DNA from: Dendrolimus kikuchii
Lineage: Eukaryota > Arthropoda > Insecta > Lepidoptera > Lasiocampidae
DNA: 64,000 bases
Assembly: GCA_019925095.2 (NCBI GenBank)
Contig: CM034408.1
Span: 4,403,001-4,467,000, forward strand
Reading direction: 5' to 3'
The position numbers were made by a program, and so were the translations under genes. Of the stretch, positions 11,201 to 23,100 are shown piece after piece (position 1 is the stretch's first letter; every line of letters begins with the position of its first letter). The notes beneath the pieces were generated by a model, which made no database searches, was not told the origin of the DNA, and saw nothing but the letters and a program-made list of their open reading frames with translations.

Positions 11201-12390
11201 ATTAGATTTGGAGAAAATATCAAAAATTACTGGACAAATTGTATCTTTCTATTTCTCTTACCTCCTTGCTGCCTTTATGAATAACTGATATTGGCAATAG
11301 CCACGCTAGCACCGTTGGAGCCACACTTTTAAAAAGAACTGGTTGTCAGTAAATACCTTACCATCTGGATTAGATTAGATTTGGAGAAAATATCAAAAAT
11401 TACTGGACAAATTGTATCTTTCTATTTCTCTTACCTCCTTGCTGCCTTTATGAATAACTGATATTGGCAATAGCCACGCTAGCACCGTTGGAGCCACACT
11501 TTTAAAAAGAACTGGTTGTCAGTAAATACCTTACCATCTGGATTAGATTAGATTTGGAGAAAATATCAAAAATTACTGGACAAATTGTATCTTTCTATTT
11601 CTCTTACCTCCTTGCTGCCTTTATGAATAACTGATATTGGCAATAGCCACGCTAGCACCGTTGGAGCCACACTTTTAAAAAGAACTGGTTGTCAGTAAAT
11701 ACCTTACCATCTGGATTAGATTAGATTTGGAGAAAATATCAAAAATTACTGGACAAATTGTATCTTTCTATTTCTCTTACCTCCTTGCTGCCTTTATGAA
11801 TAACTGATATTGGAAATAGCCACGCTAGCACCGTTGGAGCCACACTTTTAAAAAGAACTGGTTGTCAGTAAATACCTTACCATCTGGATTAGATTATATT
11901 TGGAGAAAATATCAAAAATTACTGGACAAATTGTATCTTTCTATTTCTCTTACCTCCTTGCTGCCTTTATGAATAACTGATATTGGCAATAGCCACGCTA
12001 GCACCGTTGGAGCCACACTTTTAAAAAGAACTGGTTGTCAGTAAATACCTTACCATCTGGATTAGATTAGATTTGGAGAAAATATCAAAAATTACTGGAC
12101 AAATTGTATCTTTCTATTTCTCTTACCTCCTTGCTGCCTTTATGAATAACTGATATTGGCAATAGCCACGCTAGCACCGTTGGAGCCACACTTTTAAAAA
12201 GAACTGGTTGTCAGTAAATACCTTACCATCTGGATTAGATTATATTTGGAGAAAATATCAAAAATTACTGGACAAATTGTATCTTTCTATTTCTCTTACC
12301 TCCTTGCTGCCTTTATGAATAACTGATATTGGAAATAGCCACGCTAGCACCGTTGGAGACACACTTTTAAAAAGAACTGATTGTCAATAA
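8250..12390. repeat. Satellite array, ~24 tandem copies of a 173-bp unit
   Basis: Successive GTTGTCAGTAAATACCTTAC starts fall at 8401, 8574, 8747, 8920, 9093 and so on in exact 173-base steps to 12207. Units differ at a few diagnostic sites: GGATTC or GGATTA; CTTCCTGCC or CTTGCTGCC; AATCGATATTGG or AACTGATATTGG; GGCAATAG or GGAAATAG. The units at 8401-8919 and 8920-9438 repeat the same order of three variants. The first unit is diverged and truncated, and the last decays after 12379. There is no open frame through the array. Confidence 0.97.
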
Positions 12391-13227
12391 GGCGTTTAGT
12401 ATAACACTAATAGATTTGATGAATTTACCGATTTTAACCCTTTTAAAGTAAACAACCCCAAATTCGGTAAGAAATACATCTATTATCGTGTGAATAAATC
12501 AGGGCTGTCACAAGCAATAAAATGTAATACGAACTTGGGCGGTTTTGTCCCAATGTCCCCAAAGTTAATAGCCGTTTTGTCACAAATGTAGCCATAAATT
12601 AGCTTTCGCCTGCGGTTTCACGCGTGTTGTACAACATCGACCATTAAATCATGACCGCTGTCTTATATTTAATGCCGAAAGTAAGAGAGATCTATTTACT
12701 TCGCCGCCTGCTAAGTCGTCTGGTTATAAATTAAACGAACGAGTGCCATCCCCTAAAAGGAGTTATAAATCCTCCGAAATGGGGTAAAACGTCTGAAATC
12801 AACCGAAAACATGGTCTGTTTTGGGATTCATTATGATTATGGAGTTTTTAGAGCTCCATTATGTATATTTTTTGTTTTTGTTTTTTTAGTACGCCAAATA
12901 TAGTATCAATCATTTGGTGGTAAGTGTTTAGCTACCATAATAGTTGACTTTAGGTATATTTATGACCTGGTCATCAGGGTAGCGCTGTAGAAATTTCGGG
13001 CACTTATTAAACTTCCGATAAAAGAGATAAAACTCAATCTTTCTCTTTATTTCACCTTCTCTCAATTAATTGGGGTCAGCACAATCACCATCATCGTCAT
13101 TATCTTATCATCCTTCACATAATTCATCGATCTCTTTTTTGCTCTACCTTTACATATCTACCCGTCAATTTTCCAGTTAAAAAAAAATAGAAAAGTAGCC
13201 TCGTAGAAAGTTTTGGTTGGTTCGCTG
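12391..13227. other. No gene seen
   Basis: Mixed-composition DNA after the satellite. No supported frame and no repeat shared with the rest of the window. Confidence 0.5.
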
Positions 13228-13512
13228 ATGATAATAATAATAACAGCCCATAAACGTCCCACTGCTGGACCTGGCCCTCCCGTTATAGGGAAACGGATAG
13301 TATACCTGCGCCACGCTTGTCTAAGGCGGCTTGGCTAGTTTGACAGATGGGTTATCCTTCATCGTTAGCACGTGGTAATTGCAACAATATGTATATTAGG
13401 CCAGAAAACTGCCTAAACGGTGCATGCGTTCCGGCCTGGATTCGAACACGCGCCCTTTGTGTTTGGGACACGTGCGCTAACCATTACGCTACCAGCGGCT
13501 TACGGTTGGTTC
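13228..13512 (-). mobile_element. tRNA-derived SINE (family B)
   Basis: Read on minus: the tRNA-like head (GGTAGCGTAATGGTTAGCG; TTCGAATCC at the B box), the AATATACATATTG body, then CCAGCAGTGGGACGTTTAT and a TTATTATTATTATC microsatellite end. Confidence 0.88.
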
Positions 13513-13689
13513 GATATCGACGTATAATGTCAATCTAATCTGTTTGTCTAATATATAATTCCTGACACTGACACTGGACAAACAGATAATATTATAAAAT
13601 TCTCAACATGCCGTGTCTGTACATTGAAGCTATTTAAAAAAACAACTGGAATAGAGTATATAAACGATGGAAATCACGATGCATTTTTT

Positions 13690-14300
13690 TCTTGTCTATT
13701 TCTCTGTTTGTTCGGGATTCACTTAAAAACTACGGGACTTATTTCGATGCGGTCTTCGCTGATCGGCAGCTAATTCTTAGACTTAAAACTGCACCACTTT
13801 TATCCCGGGAATCCCGCGGGAATTTTTCCGGGAGCGGTTCGAAGTTGTTCGGGTGCATACAAATTAGCTTATCCCGACAGTTTTCACTAAAACGATTGCT
13901 TGCATTCTTTTTTAAATGCTGCTATACTTTGTGCCCCGAGAATCCCGCGGGAATTTCAAGTCAAGCGTGGACGAAGTCGCGGGCATATCCTAGCATATAT
14001 ATACGCGCCTACTTTAGAGACCACAGATAAACAATGCACCACAATTAATAACTCAGTAAATGCAAGCGTTGCCACGAGGTAAAAAGCTGCGGTAATTGTC
14101 TTACGTAATAAAAGATTCTTAAGGCAGTTAGGCAAAGGGTGGACACACCGCTGCCCATCAACCTGCTGACTACGCAAAGACCAGTCATAGTATCAGCGAA
14201 TAATTAGTATTAAGTTATAATAATGTTAATATAATTTTAATTGTAATTAGTTAGTCTTGTAAGAACTGTCGTACAATAAAGTTGTCTTAAGAAATTGTTT
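13690..14300. repeat. Probable LINE-tail relic, decayed
   Basis: Contains CGGGAATCCCGCGGGAATTT twice in near-identical form (about 13807 and 13939) and TAGCATATATATACGCG, a style typical of insect LINE 3' ends. Frames are broken. From 14090 on nothing is recognised. Confidence 0.4.
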
Positions 14301-14625
14301 TTTTTAAGACTTCTCCGCGCCACCCTACTTATCTAGGCCTAATGTTTTTTCTAATTGTAGCAAGAAAACTCTTTCTTGTCTGTTGGTTTGTTAAAATCTG
14401 TGTTATACAAAAAAATCCTATTCATATACGACTAGGTACCCAATGTAATAGTGTAAGTTTAAACGGTTTATTTATCTACGAGTGAAATAACAAAATCGCC
14501 CATAATTTAAACATTTCAGTTCTATACGTGCTATTCCCGGATAACACAAATATGCATCTGAAATAGCGCTCTGTTGTTCGCCATCCGTTTTGGCAGGATT
14601 GTTTCAAATAAGGGTTGCCGACTTC

Positions 14626-14757
14626 TAGATTTTTTAATTTTATTGCATGAGTTCAGGAGACAGACAGACGGCCCACTCGATGGAAAGCGGTTACCACCGC
14701 CTATGGACATTTGCAACACCAAAGGTGCTACAAATGCGCTGCTGCTCTCTTAAGGGC
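14626..14757 (-). mobile_element. SINE A copy, 5'-truncated
   Basis: T-rich left end, then the family 3' half, ending abruptly after CTGCTGCTCTCTTAAGGGC. Confidence 0.85.
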
Positions 14758-14851
14758 AATATATCATAAAACTATACTTTATGTTTAATGAATTAATGAA
14801 TGAAAGCACTTTATTGTTCACCAAAAATTAAAACTACGTTCAAAAACATTT

Positions 14852-14882
14852 ATTGTACCTAGTCTTAAAGACTAGGTACAAT
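14852..14882. repeat. 31-bp near-perfect palindrome
   Basis: ATTGTACCTAGTCTT and its reverse complement are separated by one base. Confidence 0.9.
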
Positions 14883-15039
14883 AGATGTTGAACAAAGGGC
14901 GGCCTTATCTCTTAAAGCGATCTCTTCCAGGCAACCCTCTGTATATGCTATGTTTGCTAAACTGCTTAACTTGCGAAAATATGTAACCCAGTAAACTCAA
15001 AGACAATCCGATTAATACGTTAAAGTTTTGGCGTCCACC

Positions 15040-15225
15040 TGGCAGGTCTATTTTTCTGGCAGCTAGGCCATTTTTCTGTCTATGGATACCTGGCACCCTA
15101 GAGCATGCCACCATAACAACTTTGAGTTATGTCCATTATTAGAGAGTATCAGACCCTTCGAGACCGACAGCACATTAGTCGCAGCTCTGATGTTGCAAAT
15201 GTCCATAGGCGACGCTAACCTATCT
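15040..15225 (+). repeat. Diverged SINE A-like sequence
   Basis: GCATGCCACCATAACAACTT, CATTATTAGAGAG and GTTGCAAATGTCCATAGGCG follow the SINE A order, with many substitutions and a different middle. It is probably an older subfamily. Confidence 0.55.
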
Positions 15226-15324
15226 GTAGTATTCAAGCAATTAAAAAAAGGGTATAATGTACACCCCCGGTTCCAATGGAGCTCAGTGGGATGTACAACG
15301 TAAAATAATTGGACGCCGTGTTGG

Positions 15325-15577
15325 TTTTTTTTATTGAATGAGTTCAGCAGACAGGCCGGTGGCTCACCTGATGGAAAGCGGTTACCATCGCATATGGACA
15401 TTTGCAACACCAATGGCGTTATAAATGCCGGAATACAACTAAAGGTTGTTATGGCGGCTTACTTTAGACCAGAGCTGGTAATGCCGTATCACCTGGCTGT
15501 GGGTTGTCTTGTCGCCTCTTACGACAGGCTGTCCGGCTGCAAGAAATTGTATTCTTTCTTAGTTCGTGCATGGATAT
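15325..15577 (-). mobile_element. SINE A copy with internal deletion
   Basis: T-run, family core, and sense 5' end (TTCGTGCATGGATA on plus). The part between CACCAATGGCG and AATGCCGGAATACAAC is missing. Confidence 0.85.
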
Positions 15578-15939
15578 AAATGCTAAATAAGTTTAGAGAT
15601 AATCAAACCACGTAGCAGTCTAAGAGCGGTGAGCTGGCAACCCTAGTTCGAATATATTATTTTCAGCCACTTGGAGCGGGATTCGGTGGGATTCCGTTCC
15701 GGGTATCTCGTTACCACATTTGTGTATTTATTTTTGAATTGTTTAAATTATCACATCTTCCGCGTTTTGTTTCTTTCAAGCAACTTCCCATACAATACAG
15801 ACTTTGTCTGTCATAATACCTTTATGTAGTTTATGTATTGTGACAGTTGTTAATGTACTAAAAATGGGCGAGGCGGGAGTAATACTATTCGTCACAAGGC
15901 CAAGAACTTCAATGTCCATACAACCTCTTATGATTTACT
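15578..15939. other. No gene seen
   Basis: No supported frame or repeat. Confidence 0.45.
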
Positions 15940-16125
15940 AGCTGTGCCAGCAACTTCGTCTGCGTAGATTTATTTTCATGGAACCCTTAAAATCTTTTTT
16001 AAAAGTAGCTTAAGTTACTCCTTATAACATCAACTATCTGCCAGTGAAAGTACCGTCAAAATCGGTCCAACCATTTCAGAGATTAGCCGGAACATCCAGA
16101 TTCCAGACAGATAGACAAAAATTTT
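15940..16125 (+). repeat. LINE-tail relic (family D type)
   Basis: TACTAGCTGTGCCAGCAACTT, AAAATCGGTCCAACCATTTC and GATTAGCCGGAACATCCAGA follow the family D order. Confidence 0.7.
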
Positions 16126-16244
16126 AAAAATTGCTTTTTTTTTAAATTCATATGCATTTAGTAAAAAGCCGTTATTTTGACATTACAAACAGATTTTTTT
16201 TATTTCTCTGTACAGATTAAGTCTTCGTATAGATCAACCGAATT

Positions 16245-16425
16245 GTAGGTCTTCGACTGATGCTAATAAACATGTTCTTGTGACAACTTGAAATGCCATA
16301 TTTGACTACACAGTTCATATTTCTCAGTAAAACAATTAATTACTAATCAAAAACTATCAATATCCTCAAACTATTGTTCATTTTAGAGTAATTTTACACA
16401 TTTTTAAATTCAAATTCACAAGTTT
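16245..16425 (-). repeat. Family F retroposon, truncated
   Basis: On minus it matches the middle of the 35849 and 41049 elements (AATGTGTAAAATTACTCTAA, ATAGTTTTTGATTAGTAATT). Both ends are missing or decayed. Confidence 0.75.
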
Positions 16426-17108
16426 TTTTATTCAAAATAAGTTCCACTGGAGAACACTTTTTGAAGGTCATACATATGTTAAAATTTAATTTTAGTTCCT
16501 ATTCCATGTACACCACTTCGCAACGTGTTGTTGCTGTTGAGGAGAAGAAGCGGCAAGAAACCCCCCAGCAACACGTTTAGATACAAATAAAACGCCAAAA
16601 ATTTCACAGCTACAACGCTTAATCTGGTAAAGAAATTTAATGATAACAGCCAACAAAAGCGTCTTAAAAGAAAAAGAATAAAATGCAACTTTTTTACTTT
16701 TGTTGTTTTACATAAGACTCGTATACTTTTCCAGACAACTAAGGAAATCACTCGTCGTACATCTTTGAATTCACATGAGCCATGAAGCGAGTGGTAGCAC
16801 ATTATATTAATAGAAATTGATAGAAATAAATTAAACTTGAAATAAACTATACATACAAACTAAAATTAAACTATAAAATCTAGTACCAGACCGCTGTCAG
16901 TCGGAAGCGTGCTCAAAAGACTGGCCACATTGCCTCGATGAGTGAGCGAGAGCGAGTGGTTATATTAGAAATCTGGAATAGTTCGGTGAAGTTTAAGCGA
17001 CAAAGCTGTATGATTTTAGTTCTTTTGTCTGATATTATGGCAAACTGAACAACAATAATCTATGCTTATATAATATGTAGATTGAATGGCTATTTCTTAA
17101 CTTTTCAT

Positions 17109-17409
17109 GGCTTTTTTTTATTGCAGGAGTTCAGCAGACAGGCAGACGGCCCACTTCATGGAAAGCGGTTACCATCGCCTATAGACATTTGCAACACCAA
17201 AGGTGCTACAAATGCGCTGCTGCTCTCTTAACGGAGACTGGAACCTGGTCACTAATGCCGGAACGCAACTCAAGGTTCTTATGGCGACATGCTTAAGACC
17301 AGGGGTGGTGGCCATCTAGTCGGGCAAATGCCCTAACACCTGGCTGTGGGTTGTTTTGTCGCCTCTTACGACAGGAAATTGTATTCTTTCTCCGTTCCTG
17401 CACGGATGA
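17109..17409 (-). mobile_element. SINE A copy
   Basis: T-run to sense 5' end, with a short deletion beside GCCTCTTACGACAGG. It ends about 380 bases before the first detected MICU3 exon. Confidence 0.9.
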
Positions 17410-17545
17410 AAACGGATGGTAACAGTCCAGCCGAGGTAAAGCCCCCTAGGGAGCTCCCTCGAGCAAGTTGCTTCCGGGCTCGCGAAACGAAGGCGCTCGC
17501 CCCGAAAACCCCGATAAAGTTGTGAGGTCTTTAGACGAACAACAT
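17405..17545. repeat. GC-rich repeat fragment (family G)
   Basis: AGTCCAGCCGAGGTAAAGCC, GGGAGCTCCCTCGAGCAAGT and CCCGATAAAGTTGTGAGGT recur reversed at 40345-40510. It abuts the SINE A copy. Type unknown. Confidence 0.65.
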
Positions 17546-17787
17546 AAAGTCCAATAAAAAAAATCTCAATCAAGCCAGAACGACTGAACTGAACTAGTCG
17601 ATTATAGTGTGGAATAGCACACGTGCTACTATTTATACCGGAAAACATTTACGGTTCCCGTGATATAACGTTAACGCGAGCGATGCCACGGGCTAAGGCT
17701 AGTTTGGTGTAAACGCCACGGCGTTGGAGTTTTAGAAAACGTTTTGTAAGATATATTTTAAATGACTATTAATTTGTTACATTTCAG

Positions 17788-17926
17788 CCCGATCAGTTGG
17801 CCAAATCAGTGAAACTAACATCTCGGGAGAGGCGGTTCATCAAATTTTCGAGTGTAGAGTACGGTGGCCAGCTGTATATGACTCCACAGGACTTCCTCGA
17901 GTCTGTCGTCGAACAAGAACCTAGAC
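17788..17926 (+). CDS. MICU3: MICU3 exon (first one found)
   Basis: Acceptor ATTTCAG, donor GTAAGT. Encodes [19 protein letters not shown], then [20 protein letters not shown]: the conserved start of the folded N-lobe. It leaves one base for the next exon and starts in the middle of the protein. Confidence 0.92.
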
Positions 17927-20021
17927 GTAAGTATTATATTTACGACAATCTATCGAAAACTATTTTTTTAAATCAAAAACTACACAATATTATCAATAAT
18001 ATATTGACTATGCTTGGTTAAGTAATAATTTTCCCCTCAACTAAAATAGAAACCTCCAGCCTAAGGACAGGCCCGCCCGTAAACAGGGGTCATCATGAGT
18101 CCTGGGCTCTACCTTATTGTGGCAGAGTTTGTCTGAGGCATCGAGCGAGGGATGAGGTAGCGGAGTTGTTCCGTGCTCCCCATTTTGACGCAGCGGCATG
18201 CTAAGCGCCCTGCGGTGACAGAATCGATGAGGCCTTTATCGCCACTGCCTGCCAGGGCTTATGCGGAGCAGGCAATAGCCACTTCTCGCGGCCCCGGTTA
18301 TAGACGACTGGAAGGAACACGAGGAGTCTTCCACAATCCACACGCCCTCACCGTGAAATGTCTGTAACTGGTTTTCTCCTTGTTAAAAAAAAGCGGCATC
18401 GAGCGAGAACTCATTGCCCCTGTATGAGCGTGGAGGGCAACAACTCTCAGGTGACGGGGTACGAGAGCAGTCTGTCTTACATTAATACTTTATTCCTCAG
18501 TATTCTGCCATATTATTAACATACTGTAATCATCATCATGCCTACGTTAACCTCATTTGCGAGATTAACTTCCTCTCTGAAATCCGAAGTACACTTTCCG
18601 CCTTTTGTCTTTCGCTTAATCATATACTTCATTTAGCCTTTGTGATGATGATTAATCGATAAGACACATAGCCGTATACTTCAAACCTTATGTTTTCAGC
18701 TCGTCTGAAGCGCAGAGTTCTGACCACCAAAGAAATAGAATATCTTCGAGACCACACTCCGGCCTTGAAGAAAGGGTCGTCGCAAATGTTCCGAAACATG
18801 AGAGATAAAGGTATTAAAACTTTAATTTTTTTTTAAGAAGACTGCAGTATATGCCAAGTTACTTCCGAACGTTCGTTGATAAAGGACAGATAAAAGTAAA
18901 CACGTTAAGAAAAGAACGAGATACAGTACAAAATATGTCCTAATTAATAAAATGTTATTTTAAATCACACACCGACAAAGCCGGGCCTACGGGCTGGATG
19001 CGGTCCTCCCCAATTTTTAATGCGGCTCGCGGAACCGCGTGCAAGAAAGATATATTCCCGATAGACACTGCAACAAGAGAGTGAGAATTAAAAGTGATAA
19101 ATACAAGCGTCTCATTAACACTATAAAGTTCACTTTAGTTTTACAGTGTGTATATGTATTAGTGTTTCAGAACTAACGATAGTTAATACTAAGGGCTGTA
19201 GATACACAGCCCGTAACTTTCTAAAGGTTTTTTCTATATGACTTTAGAATTGTAGAGTTTAGGGACTTTGTCAGAACTGCATGTCTACATTATAACTATA
19301 AACTAGTGCAGTGAAGGGAACTTAACTTATACTGTATTCCTCCTATAATCCCTTAGGACTATAAGTAGAATACTGAGCCTAGGTCATCGAAGTCAATGGG
19401 TAAGGTTCCTAGAAGGCTAGCTACGTTACCTCGCTCGATTTTTATCCGTTGTCTAAGGTAGGAACCAGCCCCCTGATCTGCCTAAGAGTCAATAAATTGT
19501 TGTATATATCTTGTACTGGGCAATTGTTAGTATTATGATCTTCTTTCGTGATGTACTCTACTACTACTAATGTACTAACGAGTCTTCTTGGAACACTGCT
19601 CATGAACACTCGAGACCATGTATCCACATACATTACAAATGGTAGGTTAAAACTGAATAGGACTAAATAATCTAGGATGATTATATATGCTCTCTATATT
19701 TTACAGGAATCATCTCGTACACGGAATACCTCTTCCTTCTATCTATTTTAACAAGTGAGTATAAAATCTGTCTTTTTATTCGACGCCTTTGTTATTTTTC
19801 AAGTCTACTACTCATCTATTGCATCTATATTTCCTACATTCCCATGACTAACACTATCTTACCGATTAGTATAAAATCTATCTATAATAAGTATGTCGGG
19901 GGTGTCGAGTTAATACAATTAATTTAAACACAATAAATAAAACAGAGATTTTTTAATTTGCTTTGCTTTGCTAATTTGGACCAGCAGAGTTTTCCAAATC
20001 TGCTGGTCCAAATTAGCCTCT

Positions 20022-20107
<86 letters not shown>

Positions 20108-23100
20108 ACAACGGAATATGCAACTTTTAGATTTGGAATATGCAACTTTTAGATTTGGAATATGCAACTTTTAGATTTGGAATATGCAACTTTTAGATTT
20201 GGAATATGCAACTTTTAGATTTGGAATATGCAACTTTTAGATTTGTAATATACAATTTTTGCCTGTCTGTTAGAGTTGATGCTCACCGTGGAAAGTACTG
20301 CACGGATTTAAATGAATCTCAACACAGAATTAGCTTATATTCCGGGTATCCTAATAATAAATAGATTACGACGTTTCCGTGGGATAGGATAGATACCAAG
20401 GTACAAATAAGTACGAAGTTTGTAAATTTATTTATCTAAACGCATGTCGCATATGTATGTACACTTCGCCGTTGTATTCCAAATGACTCGCATGTTCTCA
20501 AAAATATTCTTATGTTTACCTAAAACTATTTACGATTCCAGAGCCTACGTCTGGATTCAGGATAGCGTTCAACATGTTCGACACGGACGGGAACCAAAGG
20601 GTGGACAAGAACGAATTTCTAGTCGTGGGTATATTTTGGAGATTAATATTTTCGTAGTATTATATAGTCGTGGAGATCATGAGCGGAGAGCGAACTTCGA
20701 AAACCTTTCAATTTGATTTTGATTTCATATACTTTTGCTGGTATCTTTATCTTGTTTAAGCTCTTAGGTACCACTCTATCTTTGCGGCGATACTTGGGAT
20801 GGCCAACCGGTCGCCCCAAGTATGCTTTTTTCACGCTCCGATCCTCCTCCACCCTCCGTCCGTTCTACGTGGGCTAGCCAGCGGTGACGGTGAGCCTTTG
20901 TCTCTTCAATTACGTGAGACACAAGTCCCGTGTGAATAGGTACCTTCTAGGTAAGCGTGCTCCATCCTAGACCACATCCGTTTTTATCCGTGCAGGAACG
21001 GAGAAAGAATACAATTTCCTGCGGCCGGGCGGCCTGTCGTAAGAGGCGACTTAACAACCCACAGCCAGGTGGTAGGGCATTTGCCCGACTGGATGGCTAC
21101 CACCCCTGGTCTAAAGTATGTCGCCATAACAACGTTGAGTTGTGTTCCGGCATTAGTAGCCAGGCTCCAGTCTCCCTTAAGAGAGCAGCAGCGCATGTGT
21201 AGCACCTTTGGTGTTGCAAATGTCCATAGGCGATGGTAACCGCTTTCCATCGAATGGGCCGTCTGCCTGTCTGCTGATCTCGGGCCATAAAAAAAAATCG
21301 CTCCACATAGGGCAAGATTGTGGTCAAAAGCGATCCTATACTACAATACAATAAAAAAAGACTCAAAATCTCTGCTGGGAGCGCAATACTAAATCTCATA
21401 CACGAGCCAAATGACCACAGAAATTACTTTTTTTACCTTTTTTATGCCTTCCTACAAATGACATAAATCTCTGTCAATCGGCCTACAAATGAAATATAAC
21501 TGCCGTGGTAGAGCCATAGCTGGCTCGGTCGGTGTGATACCACCCTCTCACAGACTGTCGGATTGAAACGGTTAGCTAGCCGTGTTTATATATAGTGCAT
21601 GGTGTGCAGCGCACACGGGCGCAGGGTCTTAGGGCGTCACCTCCACAAGCATGCGTCGCTCGCGGCGCCAGCGCTCTCAAAGACCCTGCGCCCGTATTAT
21701 GGCCGACGCCGAGCGCAATACAAACAGACGAATTTGTTTACACTAAAGTTTTTATATAAAGAATAGATTATTTTAATATTTCGCTCACCGCTCATAGTAA
21801 GCAGATATCGAAGTAGATATTGCACCAGTCGGTAAGCTTTAGAACTGATTGCATTAGATGATTGGACGGAACAGGCGACATGGCGCCCACCATCTTTGCA
21901 AGTTAAGTAATATTAGTACCAGAACAGCGTTGAAATAAGTAAAAGGAAATATGTAAGATCAACAATTTTATTCTGAATTGAGTTTTGAATAAAAAAAAAA
22001 ATTGTAATAAATGTAAGGATAATAATAACTCATCGTAGCTTCATCAGACATGTGCTACAAAGCTACGATGAGCTAGTATGAGCAGTGCCGTAAATAGCCT
22101 TTGATGCGCCCTATGCGATCTTCTATAACTGCGCCCTTGTTTTTTTTTTTTAGATATTATAGGTACCCTAGCTAAAGCAATGCTATGTATAGGCCTACTT
22201 TATTTCATTCAGGGTGATAAAATAACGCACAAGGACCTTGGTGTTGGTGGACCAATTATCTAATATTATGGAAGAAAAATCTATTTTTTTAAAGAACTAG
22301 AGCACAAATACGCTTGTGCGCTGCCAAAAAAATGAGGCCGATACTTTGTCTAATTTAACAGACGTTTTTGATAATACTGGCATGTAGGTACGTACGAGTA
22401 TGTGTTGGAATCGAGCACTAGGGGCGCAACGGGAACTTATCAGGAGCAAACCCAAAAAATAACAGTCCTGCCTGGTCTGGCCATTCTTGCGCCCCCCAAG
22501 TTACGCTTGTGTTATGAGTAATATACAACGCACCACTCTGCGGCCGATTCCAGACACCCAGACCATAGTGCATAACGGGAACTTCGTTTTCCGTCGTATA
22601 ACGTTGTATTTTTCTTTGTTTGAATTTTAGCTGTAGATTTTAATTAATCAATAAGAATTAAAATTAATATTTAGTAAATTATTTAAGAAGAATTAGCTAT
22701 AGAGACGTTCTAAAAACCATTATTGAATCGGTATTAAAGCTAATCAATATCTAGTAGCAGTTACAAAGTAACGTTTGCTATTTACAATATTGTGTTTTAT
22801 TCATACAGGTTTGTCTGACATATGACACTTGACAGTGACATAATAGACGCTTAGACGTTTTGTGTTGCCATTTAAAGAATATAAAATAACAGATATCGAT
22901 AACGAATAAATAATCGATTAACCAACTAACAGAATAAAAAAGTGTTAAGCAACAGAATATTATGCAGGTATATCGATATTTTGACGCGTAATATATCTAG
23001 GTTTTTATTAATATTGTTACAACTCAGATCCCGACCAACACAAAACCCACCTGCATATCTGAAACAAAGCACATTTATTACCCCTCGGCATTTGAACTAA

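Noticed and set aside
8250..12390. CRISPR array
   Set aside because: Head-to-tail satellite without spacers, in a eukaryotic sequence.
19924..20174. Frames with long YIYIYI runs
   Set aside because: Translation of the (TA)n microsatellite; the same applies at 59692-60135.
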